Source: Paenibacillus ihumii
GTDB taxonomy: Bacteria; Bacillota; Bacilli; Paenibacillales; Paenibacillaceae
Direction of reading: 5' to 3'
DNA: 64,000 nt
Assembly: GCF_001403875.1 (NCBI RefSeq)
Contig: NZ_LN884292.1
Span: forward strand, 57,440 to 121,439
Shown here: positions 1 to 8,618 of the stretch, one piece after another
How positions within the stretch are numbered: position 1 is the stretch's first letter
How the letters are laid out: each line of letters begins with the position of its first letter
Program-made: the position numbers and the translations under genes
The notes under the pieces: generated by a model
Databases searched by the model: none
Told to the model about the DNA's origin: nothing
Seen by the model: the letters and a program-made list of their open reading frames with translations, nothing else

Positions 1-1
1 G

Positions 2-985
2 AAAGAGGTTATGGTGAACTACCAGCAGCTAAAGAGCAACGATTGGAAGGTTGTACATATTATAGAACGGTCCAGCTTATACAAGGATTCGAATCAAGTG
101 ATAAAAGTAATCGCTATGATCATGATATTGTGCGTATTGTTCTCGATCATTATGGCCTATGCCATGGCATCGTCTGTCTCTAAGCCCTTAAAAGCGATGG
201 TGAAGGCGATGAAGCAGGTTCATCTCGGCAATTTAGCGACACGGATTCACATCAACGAGGGCAGAAGCGATGAAATCGGCAGTCTACAATATCATTTTAA
301 TGATATGGTGGGGAGAATTGAAGAATTGGTGGAAGCGGTGTATGTGGAGCAGAATAATAAAAGAATTGCCGAGGTAAAAGCCCTGGAGGCGCAAATCAAC
401 CCGCATTTTCTCTATAACACACTGGATGCGATCAAATGGACGGCGTTGTTCCAGAAAGCAAATAATACGGCGGAAATGGCCCGGTTATTATCCCGCTTGC
501 TGCATATCAGTATCGGAAAAGGAAGCGATACGGTTCTTGTTCAAGAGGAACTGGAGCATGTCGAATGTTATATGGGAATTCAAAATTTGCGCACCACTAC
601 GCCGATTGAAGTGAATTATGAAATTGAAGATAAGGTGAAGATGTATCGGACGCCCAAAGTTATTTTGCAGCCGATTGTGGAGAATGCGGTGCTGCATGGA
701 TTTGCGGATCAGCCGCAGGGGGCTGTGATTACGATTCGCTGCAGACAGGAGGGGAAGCATCTATTATTCGAAATTATAGACAATGGCCTCGGCTTCGAGG
801 ATGAGGTTCATTTCGGCGGTCTGGTACCCGATGATTTGCCGAAAGGAGCTTTTTTCCTAGGGGTTGGTCTTGCGAATGTAGCGGAGCGAATCAAGCTGAT
901 TTGCGGGGAAGAGTACGGTCTTGCTATAAACAGCAAGCCTGGTAAGGGAACCGTTGTGGTTATTACGCTGCCAATACTAGAGTAA
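2..985 (+). CDS. Sensor histidine kinase, YesM type (5' end outside the window)
   Basis: C-terminal part of a membrane sensor kinase that phosphorylates the response regulator encoded 13 bp downstream. The reading frame is open to the window edge, so the extracellular sensor domain and first membrane segment are missing. Visible in order: a hydrophobic transmembrane segment (about 31-55 counted from the ATG at 11), a HAMP linker, a His_kinase domain with the typical QINPHFLYNTL phosphoacceptor motif (His at about 132), and a HATPase domain with an N-box (PIVENAVLHG) and a DNGLGF G-box. This architecture is that of the YesM/LytS-like family, usually paired with an AraC-type regulator and a sugar ABC transporter, as here. 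The ligand is presumably a carbohydrate (inference). Confidence 0.93.
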   Translation, partial: KEVMVNYQQLKSNDWKVVHIIERSSLYKDSNQVIKVIAMIMILCVLFSIIMAYAMASSVSKPLKAMVKAMKQVHLGNLATRIHINEGRSDEIGSLQYHFNDMVGRIEELVEAVYVEQNNKRIAEVKALEAQINPHFLYNTLDAIKWTALFQKANNTAEMARLLSRLLHISIGKGSDTVLVQEELEHVECYMGIQNLRTTTPIEVNYEIEDKVKMYRTPKVILQPIVENAVLHGFADQPQGAVITIRCRQEGKHLLFEIIDNGLGFEDEVHFGGLVPDDLPKGAFFLGVGLANVAERIKLICGEEYGLAINSKPGKGTVVVITLPILE

Positions 986-998
986 TCAGGGGGACAAT

Positions 999-2603
999 AT
1001 GTACAAAGTACTGATCGTGGATGATGAGCATTTCGTCCGATATGGAATTAAAGCGATGATAGACTGGGAAAGTATAGGGTTCGATGTCGTGGGCGAAGCA
1101 AGCAATGGCACGGAAGGACTGCTTGCTTTTGAGGAATTGGCGCCAGATGTCGTCATATCCGATATCAAAATGCCTGTCATGGATGGGATCGAGTTTGTCA
1201 GTCAGGTCAGGGCATTGGATCGGCAGGTCAAGCTGATTTTGCTGACTTGCCTTGACGATTTTGAGTATGCTCAGAAGGCAATACGTCTTGGGATTACAGA
1301 TTATTTGATCAAATCCGATATTATGCCCAAGGATTTGGAGCAGGTGATGGTGAATCTGAAGACTGTTCTGGACGAGGCTCAATATGCTGCTGGTCATTCC
1401 CCGGGTAAGCAAGCGCACGAGGAATCGAATAAGGATCGCGTTACCAAAGAAGCATTGCTAATGGGGCTGGCACACGGCACGGTTTCGGAGGCCCACGTCA
1501 CCGAGGAGAAACTGCAAGCAGCAGGCCTGATTTCCGACAAGACTCCTCAAATCTTACTGTATATCGGGATCGATAATTTGGAGAAGCTGAGGAGCCATCA
1601 CTCAGAAGATGAGATCATTATGCTCCATACCAGGGGGATTGAAGCAACTAGGGAAATATGCTCCAACGGTTCGGAGGATAACGAAATTATCTCTGGAAGC
1701 ACGGGGCTGTGGACTGTACTGTGCAGAGGTATTTCTGCTGATGCGGCAGAGGAATTGGCGCAGCGGGTCATCTCGCGAATAGCTGACGAATTAGGATTAT
1801 CGGTAACCCTTGGAGTGAGCAGTCCGTTCTATACCTTGCTAGAGCTACGGAATGCTTATTTAGAGGCTGAGCATCGCTATCGGCTGAAACTGTTTATCGG
1901 ATGTGGCATCGTGATAGGCCAAGAATTTGTATATGAAACTGACATTGCGGCGAAGCCGGTTCCGGTGATGAACAAGAAGCTGAATGATTATTTGTATTCC
2001 TTGGATCGTGAAGCGATGCAGCAGTATCTTGTGGATACCTTCGATCATGTAAAGACAAGGCTCGACTATGAAGGCGTGCATCTAATATCTATTGAACTGC
2101 TGCTGAATTTGACCAATATGTATTTGGAATTATCCCATGATCATGAATGGCTGTATGAACGGAAGAAGGAATTGTTTGACCAGATTAAGCAGCTTGAGAC
2201 GCTGGAGGAGATTATATCGTGGTTCGTGCAGATCTACGAGGAACTGATCCAGAAGATGCGGGCCGTCTATTCAAGTGATCAAGGAAGCATTGCGAAGGCC
2301 ATTCATTACATCGAGCAGAACTATGATCAAGATCTGTCGCTCCAAGTGCTAAGCCAGCATGTTCATCTTAGTAAAAATTACTTCTCCAATTTGTTTAAGC
2401 GGGAAATGGGCGAAGGGGTCATCGACTATATTACCAAAGTTCGTCTTGAGCGTGCCAAGGCCTTGCTCCGCAATACAGAGCTTAAGAGCAGTGAGATTGG
2501 CATATTGATCGGCATATCTGACTCGAAGTATTTCTCCAAACTGTTTAAAAAAATGACAGGCGCAACACCAAGCGAATATAGGGATGGGGTTAAGTCCATG
2601 TAA
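999..2603 (+). CDS. Response regulator, YesN type (REC + AraC helix-turn-helix)
   Basis: 534-residue cytoplasmic transcription factor, partner of the preceding kinase. The N-terminal receiver domain (about 1-120) has the acidic pocket D8/D9, the phosphoacceptor D55 in the ISDIKMPVMDG motif and a Lys near 107. A long linker follows (about 140-420, with a region resembling the degenerate GGDEF-like part seen in YesN proteins). The C-terminal ~100 residues form a double helix-turn-helix of the AraC/XylS family ending in the usual F-KK-TG-TPSEYR signature. ATG is preceded by AGGGGGA. It probably activates the downstream binding-protein and permease genes when phosphorylated. Function as two-component regulator is secure; the target operon is inferred from position. 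Confidence 0.95.
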   Translation: MYKVLIVDDEHFVRYGIKAMIDWESIGFDVVGEASNGTEGLLAFEELAPDVVISDIKMPVMDGIEFVSQVRALDRQVKLILLTCLDDFEYAQKAIRLGITDYLIKSDIMPKDLEQVMVNLKTVLDEAQYAAGHSPGKQAHEESNKDRVTKEALLMGLAHGTVSEAHVTEEKLQAAGLISDKTPQILLYIGIDNLEKLRSHHSEDEIIMLHTRGIEATREICSNGSEDNEIISGSTGLWTVLCRGISADAAEELAQRVISRIADELGLSVTLGVSSPFYTLLELRNAYLEAEHRYRLKLFIGCGIVIGQEFVYETDIAAKPVPVMNKKLNDYLYSLDREAMQQYLVDTFDHVKTRLDYEGVHLISIELLLNLTNMYLELSHDHEWLYERKKELFDQIKQLETLEEIISWFVQIYEELIQKMRAVYSSDQGSIAKAIHYIEQNYDQDLSLQVLSQHVHLSKNYFSNLFKREMGEGVIDYITKVRLERAKALLRNTELKSSEIGILIGISDSKYFSKLFKKMTGATPSEYRDGVKSM

Positions 2604-2770
2604 GCCGGCTTTGACGAATCTGTAAATTTTACTCGGAAAGAGAGAAATATTGCACTATAAAGATCGGATCTGAGATTCATGCAAAGAAAACTTTATTTTT
2701 TACGATAGATCGCGTGGTTTATTCCGTTTGAATGACCGCCGCTTTATTCTAATATGAAATTCAAGAACAG

Positions 2771-2788
2771 AATGAATGCGCTTGCATT
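2771..2788 (+). promoter_or_regulatory. Candidate cre (CcpA operator)
   Basis: The 18-bp stretch AATGAATGCGCTTGCATT matches the catabolite-responsive-element consensus (WWTGNAARCGNWWWCAWW) at all but two positions and is nearly palindromic. It lies 53 bp before the start of the sugar-binding lipoprotein gene, a position compatible with CcpA repression of the ABC operon. No clear -35/-10 pair was assigned. Confidence 0.5.
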
Positions 2789-2841
2789 ACAGGCGGGTCA
2801 ATAGAAGCTGTTCTAAACCTATACAAGAAAAGGGGATTGCC

Positions 2842-4158
2842 ATGGCTAGAAGGAACAGGTTTACGACAATGTTATTCTTGATGCTTGCAATCGTGCTGAT
2901 TGCAGCAGGCTGCTCCAGCAAAGGGAACAGTTCGGCCAACTCGGGAAAGGCGGCGGAGACGAATAGCGGCACAGGCAGCGGTGGGACCAGCGGGCCGGTC
3001 GAAATTACGTTTTGGAATCTATTTGGGGGCGGGGAAGGCGATTTTGTCGATCAGATCGTAGACGGCTTTAACGGCTCCCAGCAAGAGGTTAAGGTCAAAA
3101 CGCTGCGGCTGGAATCGGGCGAGTATTATGCCAAGTTCGGTACAGCACTGGCCTCCGGCAAAGGCCCGGATGTAGCGGTAGCTCATGCTGACCGGCTTGC
3201 ACCTTTTGTTAAGGCGGGTCAATTGAGCGCGCTGAGTGAACTGACGGAGAAAGCTGGCTTTGATTTCAGCGAAATTACGGATAGCAACGTGGAAAGCGTC
3301 AGCTATGACGGAATTCCCTATGCTGTTCCCATCGATACCCATTTCCATATGTTCTACTACAACAAAGATTTGCTTGGGGAGGCCGGGCTGCTGAATGAGG
3401 ATGGCACGCCGAATTTTGGCGAAATATCTCCTGAAGGCTTCAAGCAATTTCTGACAGAAATCAAAAGCAAAGTTCCAGGGATAACGCCATTTAGTGTGAA
3501 TACGCCGTACTTTCATGAGCCCTTCTACAATTTATATTATCAGGCTGGCGGCAGTATTTTGACAGATGATCTGAGTCAAGCCGACATCAACAATGAGAAA
3601 GCAATAGACGTACTGAAATTTTATTTGAATCTTTATGATCAAGGTCTTAGTGATATTAACGACAAGACGCCTTGGGATACATTCCATAGCGGCAAATCCG
3701 CGACATGGTTTGGCGGCGTGTGGGAAGCGGGCTGGCATCTCGGTGAAGAAGGCCTGAATGTCGGCATCACCTCGATTCCTCCGATCTTTGGCAGCGAGAC
3801 GCATTGGGCAGCCTCCCATACTCTCGTTATTCCTGAATATGTGACGGAAGAGAAGCAGGTTGCTGCAATGAAATTCATGAAGTATTTCACGCTTGAGGGC
3901 GGGAAAATTTGGGCGCAAGCGGGTCATGTTCCAGCAGCAAAGGCGGTTACTGCCAGTGACGAATACATGAACCTTCCGTATCGGGAAGAGTTTGTCGCCT
4001 CGCAAAAAACGGTAAAACACGCGCCTAAGACGGATCGGTACAATGCGATCGATACGGTGGTGAAGGATGTGCTTCAGGCTGTTATTTTTAAAACGATGAC
4101 GCCGGAAGATGGGGTAAAGGGCATGGAGAAGGATATTAACGAGATTCTTCAAAATTAA
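2842..4158 (+). CDS. Extracellular sugar-binding lipoprotein of an ABC transporter
   Basis: 438-residue substrate-binding protein of the carbohydrate uptake type 1 family (family 1 solute-binding proteins). The start at 2842 is chosen because AAAAGGGGAT lies just upstream; an in-frame ATG at 2776 has no good site and would add 22 residues before the signal peptide. The N-terminus has basic residues, a hydrophobic core and a lipobox ending LIAAGCSS, so the Cys is lipidated after export and anchors the protein in the membrane. A Ser/Gly/Asn-rich linker follows, then the binding domain opening with EITFWNLFGG. It delivers a sugar or oligosaccharide to the two permeases encoded next. No ATPase gene is present here; such systems often share an MsmX-like ATPase encoded elsewhere. 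Confidence 0.93.
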   Translation: MARRNRFTTMLFLMLAIVLIAAGCSSKGNSSANSGKAAETNSGTGSGGTSGPVEITFWNLFGGGEGDFVDQIVDGFNGSQQEVKVKTLRLESGEYYAKFGTALASGKGPDVAVAHADRLAPFVKAGQLSALSELTEKAGFDFSEITDSNVESVSYDGIPYAVPIDTHFHMFYYNKDLLGEAGLLNEDGTPNFGEISPEGFKQFLTEIKSKVPGITPFSVNTPYFHEPFYNLYYQAGGSILTDDLSQADINNEKAIDVLKFYLNLYDQGLSDINDKTPWDTFHSGKSATWFGGVWEAGWHLGEEGLNVGITSIPPIFGSETHWAASHTLVIPEYVTEEKQVAAMKFMKYFTLEGGKIWAQAGHVPAAKAVTASDEYMNLPYREEFVASQKTVKHAPKTDRYNAIDTVVKDVLQAVIFKTMTPEDGVKGMEKDINEILQN

Positions 4159-4174
4159 GAGTAAGGTGAGCGAG

Positions 4175-4204
4175 ATGAAACCGTATCTGATGATGCGGTT
4201 TCAT
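4175..4204 (+). other. Intercistronic stem-loop between binding protein and permease genes
   Basis: A perfect 9-bp inverted repeat (ATGAAACCG / CGGTTTCAT, 12-nt loop) lies 17 bp after the binding-protein stop codon and is not followed by a long T run. Such hairpins commonly protect the 3' end of the highly expressed binding-protein message or partly terminate before the permease genes; that role is inferred. Confidence 0.6.
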
Positions 4205-4266
4205 TCCTTAAACCTTGAAAGCAGGCTTGGTTTGGCAGTTCTGCATCGCGTTGGAGGAGGATGACC

Positions 4267-5163
4267 GTGAAGGCTCAGCAAGCAGCAAGCGGGTGGAAAA
4301 GGCAATTAAAAAATGAGTTTTCAGCCATTGCATTTCTAGCCCCATTTTTAATTCCGCTTCTTGTTTTCTATATTTGGCCATTGCTTAGAGGCGCTTATAT
4401 CAGTCTTCATTCCTGGACGATTCTGGGGATGGAGAAGTATGTGGGCTTCAATAATTATACAAAAATATTGACGAACAGCGATTTTTATAAATATTTATGG
4501 AACAGCCTGTATTTTGTCATTTTAGTCGTTCCGATCATTATTTCGCTTGGTCTGTTACTGGCTCTGTTAATTCACCGCAAGATTCCGTTTCAGACGATGT
4601 TCCGATCGATCTACTTTCTGCCATACGTACTTTCCGTTTCTGTCATTAGCTTTATTTGGCTCCGAATGTTCGATTCCAAGCATGGACTCGTCAATGTCAT
4701 CCTGGAGACTCTAGGGTTATCCTCAGTTCACTGGCTTACCAGTCCTAATGCGGCTTGGTGGTCCATTGTCATTGCTACCGTGTGGTGGACGGTCGGTTTT
4801 GTCATGGTATTATTCCTGGCAGGGCTGCAGGAAATATCCCAGGAACTTTATGAGGCTGCTGATATTGACGGCGCGTCTTCGTTTCATAAATTCCGGTTCA
4901 TTACGCTTCCGGGTTTATCTTCTGTGATGAAGGTGCAAATCTTTTTTCAAATCATCGCGGGCTTGAAGCTGTTCGGGCAGGTTCAAATTATGACCAATGG
5001 CGGACCCGGGGATACGACGAATACGATCATCCGTTACATCTATGTGACGGGATTCAAGAAGGATATGTTCGGGCTTGCAGCCGCGCAATCGACGTTGTTT
5101 TGTATTTTTATGCTGTTGATTGCCGCGGTTCAATACATGGTTGTTAACAGAAAAGAGTCGTAA
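4267..5163 (+). CDS. Carbohydrate ABC transporter permease (MalF/UgpA-like)
   Basis: Integral membrane permease of 298 residues with about six hydrophobic segments. The EAA loop typical of binding-protein-dependent permeases is seen as ELYEAADIDGASSFHKFRFITLPGL. GGAGGAGG at 4253-4260 directly touches the ATG at 4261, which is too close, whereas the GTG at 4267 has an ideal 6-nt spacing, so the GTG start is preferred; the ATG alternative adds two residues. The gene is followed 17 bp later by the second permease, with which it should form the heterodimeric channel fed by the upstream lipoprotein. Confidence 0.93.
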   Translation: MKAQQAASGWKRQLKNEFSAIAFLAPFLIPLLVFYIWPLLRGAYISLHSWTILGMEKYVGFNNYTKILTNSDFYKYLWNSLYFVILVVPIIISLGLLLALLIHRKIPFQTMFRSIYFLPYVLSVSVISFIWLRMFDSKHGLVNVILETLGLSSVHWLTSPNAAWWSIVIATVWWTVGFVMVLFLAGLQEISQELYEAADIDGASSFHKFRFITLPGLSSVMKVQIFFQIIAGLKLFGQVQIMTNGGPGDTTNTIIRYIYVTGFKKDMFGLAAAQSTLFCIFMLLIAAVQYMVVNRKES

Positions 5164-5180
5164 ATGGAGAGTGAATAGAG

Positions 5181-5993
5181 GTGGCGCGAGCAGCGATATA
5201 TAGTTTAACCGTCATATTGGCAGTCATTTTTGTAATTCCTCTAGTTTGGATGTTTGTCGTTTCTTTCAAGCCCGAAGGCGTATCCGCGATTACGATTGCA
5301 GAGTGGACGGACTTCTCGGACTTAACCATTAGAAACTATGCCAAAGTATTAACCGAATCGCAAATTTTGAGATGGACCTGGAATAGCTTCGTGATCGGAG
5401 CCGTAACTACGCTTATTACCGTGATCATTAGCTCGTTAGGGGCATTTGCTTTTTCTCGCAAAACATTTAGATCCAAGGGTTTTTTATTTATCTTATGCGT
5501 GTCCGGGCTGCTGATTCCGACGGAAGCCATGCTGATTCCTTTATACGAGACGGTCTTAAGCATTGATTTGCTGGATAATATGTGGGGCATTATTTTGCCC
5601 AGCCTGACGAATCCGCTTGGACTGATCTTGATTAAGCAATTTATGGATGGGCTGCCCAAGGACTATATGGAAGCAGCGCAAATCGACGGGGGGCGGGATT
5701 TCCGCCTGTGGTGGTCAATTTATTTGCCTCTAACGCGTTCAGCCATGATTGCAATTGGTATTTTCTATTTCATTATGTCCTGGAATAATTTCATCTGGCC
5801 GTATATCACGATTAATTCGGAAGAAAACATGGTGCTGTCTACAGGATTGCCGACCTTCCTTTCGAATAATGTGCTGCACGTGAACACGATTATGGCAGCC
5901 AGTGCGATCGCTGCTATTCCTACGATGATTGTTTATATTTTTCTCCAAAAGCATATCGTTCAGGGTGTATCGATGACAGGAGTTAAAGGGTAG
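5181..5993 (+). CDS. Carbohydrate ABC transporter permease (MalG-like)
   Basis: 270-residue second permease subunit with about six membrane segments and an EAA loop reading DYMEAAQIDGGRDFRLWWSIYLPL. GTG at 5181 must be the start or close to it, because an in-frame TGA lies three codons upstream; ATGGAGAG 9 nt before it is the likely ribosome binding site. The extreme C-terminus (QGVSMTGVKG) is the standard end of this family, indicating an intact protein. It is co-transcribed with the binding protein and MalF-like permease; substrate unknown, though the adjoining GH2 gene suggests a beta-linked saccharide (inference). Confidence 0.93.
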   Translation: MARAAIYSLTVILAVIFVIPLVWMFVVSFKPEGVSAITIAEWTDFSDLTIRNYAKVLTESQILRWTWNSFVIGAVTTLITVIISSLGAFAFSRKTFRSKGFLFILCVSGLLIPTEAMLIPLYETVLSIDLLDNMWGIILPSLTNPLGLILIKQFMDGLPKDYMEAAQIDGGRDFRLWWSIYLPLTRSAMIAIGIFYFIMSWNNFIWPYITINSEENMVLSTGLPTFLSNNVLHVNTIMAASAIAAIPTMIVYIFLQKHIVQGVSMTGVKG

Positions 5994-6068
5994 GTTAGAC
6001 GCTTTAATCAGCCGCTTAAGACGACATAGCATGAGATAAAACCAGGATGAAGGGGTAGATGAGAGACA

Positions 6069-7829
6069 ATGGTAACACAGATGTATATCAAAGATTATCC
6101 AAGACCGCAATTCGTAAGAACCGACTGGGTTAATTTGAATGGCGAGTGGAGCTTCGGATTCGATGATGACAACATGGGTGAGCGCTTGGGATGGCCGAAA
6201 AATTTCGGCGGTAACCGCCAAATTGTTGTTCCTTTCACTTATGAAACGAAAGCCAGCGGGATTGGCGAAGAGGAGCACCATTCTAATGTGTGGTATCATC
6301 GAACGCTGGATATTCCGGCCGAGAAAGCCGGCAGGCGAGTCATACTGAACTTCCAAGCCGTTGATTATATCGCCAAGGTTTGGGTCAATGGGGAGTATGT
6401 TGGACGGCATCAGGGAGGCTATTCGGCGTTTTCCTTCGATATTACCTCCTATATCACTTGTGGAGAAGCCAATAGCTTGACGGTTAAGGTGGAAGATAGC
6501 ATGGATGCTGCCCAGCCGCGAGGGAAGCAGCGTTGGGAACAGAACAGCTTCGAGTGCTTCTATGTGCAGACGACGGGAATCTGGCAGTCGGTATGGCTGG
6601 AATATGCAGCGCCTACGTATATTGATCAAGTGAAAATAACCCCGGACGTCGACGCCTGGAAGGTGAGGTTCGAATATCAAATGAACGGCGATTGGCCGGC
6701 CGGAGATATGTGGCTGGAAACGATCGTTAGCTTGAAGGGGGAGCAGGTTAAAAAGGTCGGCTTGGCGATGGATCGAAGCTGGCTCCAGTTGGAGGTTGAC
6801 CTGATTCACGAAGTGAACGGCCCCTGGAAGATGAGCTACTGGACGCCGGACCATCCGAATTTGTATGACGTTGAATTTATTCTGTACCGCGGCCAGGAGA
6901 AGATTGATCATGTCTATTCCTATTTTGGCATGCGGAAAATTTCCACCAAAGCCGGACAGGTATTGCTTAACAACGAACCGATCTACCAGCGGCTTGTCCT
7001 GGATCAAGGCTATTGGCCAGAGAGCCATCTTACTCCGCCTTCGGAGGAAGCCATCATCCAAGATATCGATGCGATTCTGGAGATGGGTTACAACGGCGTA
7101 CGGAAGCATATGAAAGTAGAGGATGCCCGTTTTCTCTACTGGTGCGATGTGAAGGGGCTGCTCGTATGGTCGGAGATGGCAGCTACATTTGAGTTTAACG
7201 ACAATGCGATTCAGAGGTTTACCAACGAATGGATGGAGGTAGTGCGGCAGTATTATAATCATCCGTGCATTGTTGTGTGGGTTCCATTTAATGAATCCTG
7301 GGGGATTATGCAAATTGCCAAGGACAGGAAGCAGCAGCGTTTCACAGAGGCTATCTATCATCTCACCAAAGCTTATGATCCTTACCGGCTTGTCATATCC
7401 AATGATGGCTGGGAGCATACGGTGTCGGATCTCATAACGCTTCATGATTATGTAGAGTCAGGGGAAGAGTTCCAGCTGCGTTATAAGGATAAGGAGAAGA
7501 TTATAGGAAACGAAATCGCCTTTAACAAGAGGAAATATGCCTTTGCAGATGGTTATGCCTATAGCGGGCAGCCCATCCTAGTCAGTGAATTCGGCGGCAT
7601 TGCCTATAAAAATGAGGCGGGTTGGGGTTACGGCCATCAGGAGTCCTCGGAGGAATCATTCGTAGCAAGACTAAAAGCGATACACCACGCGATTAAGAAT
7701 ACGGATTATATCGCCGGTTACTGCTATACACAGATTACAGATGTGCAGCAGGAGATGAATGGGCTGCTGACGGAGTCGCGGAAGTTAAAAGTGCCAATGG
7801 AAGTTATAAAGGAGATGAACCAATCCTAG
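6069..7829 (+). CDS. Glycoside hydrolase family 2 enzyme (beta-galactosidase/beta-glucuronidase-like)
   Basis: 586-residue cytoplasmic retaining glycosidase without a signal peptide. The N-terminal ~170 residues form the jelly-roll sugar-binding domain (PRPQFVRTDWVNLNGEWSF, later VWYHRTLDIP), followed by an immunoglobulin-like domain and a TIM barrel. The general acid/base is E409 in VPFNESWG and the nucleophile is E507 in LVSEFGG, so the catalytic pair is intact. At 586 residues it is of the short GH2 type lacking the large C-terminal domains of LacZ. It probably hydrolyses the saccharide imported by the ABC system encoded upstream (75-bp gap). Exact specificity cannot be read from the sequence. 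Confidence 0.9.
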   Translation: MVTQMYIKDYPRPQFVRTDWVNLNGEWSFGFDDDNMGERLGWPKNFGGNRQIVVPFTYETKASGIGEEEHHSNVWYHRTLDIPAEKAGRRVILNFQAVDYIAKVWVNGEYVGRHQGGYSAFSFDITSYITCGEANSLTVKVEDSMDAAQPRGKQRWEQNSFECFYVQTTGIWQSVWLEYAAPTYIDQVKITPDVDAWKVRFEYQMNGDWPAGDMWLETIVSLKGEQVKKVGLAMDRSWLQLEVDLIHEVNGPWKMSYWTPDHPNLYDVEFILYRGQEKIDHVYSYFGMRKISTKAGQVLLNNEPIYQRLVLDQGYWPESHLTPPSEEAIIQDIDAILEMGYNGVRKHMKVEDARFLYWCDVKGLLVWSEMAATFEFNDNAIQRFTNEWMEVVRQYYNHPCIVVWVPFNESWGIMQIAKDRKQQRFTEAIYHLTKAYDPYRLVISNDGWEHTVSDLITLHDYVESGEEFQLRYKDKEKIIGNEIAFNKRKYAFADGYAYSGQPILVSEFGGIAYKNEAGWGYGHQESSEESFVARLKAIHHAIKNTDYIAGYCYTQITDVQQEMNGLLTESRKLKVPMEVIKEMNQS

Positions 7830-7847
7830 CTTTGTTGGGAATAGACA

Positions 7848-7890
7848 TCAGGAGCTGCTCATTAGAAATTCTAATGGGGGCAGCTCCTGA
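7848..7890 (+). terminator. Hairpin after the GH2 gene
   Basis: An 11-bp inverted repeat TCAGGAGCTGC / GCAGCTCCTGA encloses a second small inverted repeat (ATTAGAA / TTCTAAT). It sits between convergent genes (GH2 on plus, CD3324-type on minus) and can act in both directions, though the T tract after it is weak (ATGGATTTTTAG about 17 nt later). Confidence 0.6.
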
Positions 7891-7911
7891 GTTCGTTATA
7901 TGGATTTTTAG

Positions 7912-8214
7912 TTAGCATGAGGGTGTAGTTTCCTTCTGGGCGGTGCGCATCTTGGCCAGTATTTTGCGAATGCTCTCGTCTGAGAGGTAGTACATCTCGG
8001 CTAGATCTCTAACCGATAGGCCTGAACGATGCTTCCGAAATATTTCCTCATTCCGATTGGCAATCGATGTGCGGGTACCGCTGAGTTCTCCCCAGGAAGC
8101 ACGGCTTTGCTCCGGTTTGGGGATATAGAGAAGCTCACCTTGAATATGGCGCTGCAATTCCTTCAGCAATCGGGGGGGAAGCACATCCTTCCCATTTTTG
8201 TAGCTCACGGTCAT
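7912..8214 (-). CDS. CD3324-family small DNA-binding protein (Mor-like helix-turn-helix)
   Basis: 100-residue basic protein. The N-terminal part (NGKDVLPPRLLKELQRHIQGELLYIP) matches the conserved opening of the CD3324 family, and the C-terminal half (IANRNEEIFRKHRSGLSVRDLAEMYYLSDESIRKIL) is a helix-turn-helix of the Mor transcription activator type. AAGGAGG lies 3 nt before the ATG and 9 nt before an in-frame GTG two codons in, so the true start may be at 8208. It stands alone on the minus strand between a terminator hairpin and an AT-rich upstream region. Role unknown; a small transcription regulator is the likely function. Confidence 0.75.
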   Translation of the reverse strand: MTVSYKNGKDVLPPRLLKELQRHIQGELLYIPKPEQSRASWGELSGTRTSIANRNEEIFRKHRSGLSVRDLAEMYYLSDESIRKILAKMRTAQKETTPSC

Positions 8215-8364
8215 GTTCCTCCTTGTTTCGATGTGCTCGATCTAGTTCAAGAACGAAATAAGTCTGCATGATCGTAATCCCCCTTTCGCAATAATTGATT
8301 TCATCGTTATCGTCATTTCATAATAGCTGGCTATATCTTAACATATTTTCACAGCAACGAAAAT

Positions 8365-8450
8365 AAGGGGGCTATACAGCCCCCTTGCTTGAGGTTTCCG
8401 CTTACGCGGAAACCACCTCACTCACTGAAATCACATTCATCAGCCCCCTT
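8365..8450. repeat. Cluster of inverted repeats upstream of rarA
   Basis: Two adjacent perfect hairpins, each with a 9-bp stem and 4-nt loop: AAGGGGGCT/AGCCCCCTT at 8365-8386 and GGTTTCCGC/GCGGAAACC at 8393-8414. A second copy of AGCCCCCTT lies at 8442-8450 and could pair alternatively with the first arm. On the minus strand the first hairpin is followed by ATTTTCG, weakly terminator-like. Between 8215 and 8618 no gene was recognised apart from the upstream regions of the flanking genes. Confidence 0.55.
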
Positions 8451-8618
8451 TCCAGTGATTCGTCGGCCCGACATCTATATTAACTCATATTCCGCCTTGG
8501 GAAGAAAGCGAAAGAATGATTTTAAATGTTTTGTACCCGATCATGTTTTATGTCCCAATATGGTAAAATGGTGTTTAGGTTTAGGCTGTCATTATTTAGT
8601 CATAAGGAAGTGAACTCC

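Noticed and set aside
5739..7445. 568-codon open frame antisense to the GH2 and permease genes
   Set aside because: It lies opposite two clearly recognisable genes with intact motifs, has no recognisable domain, and is rich in rare residue patterns typical of antisense frames.
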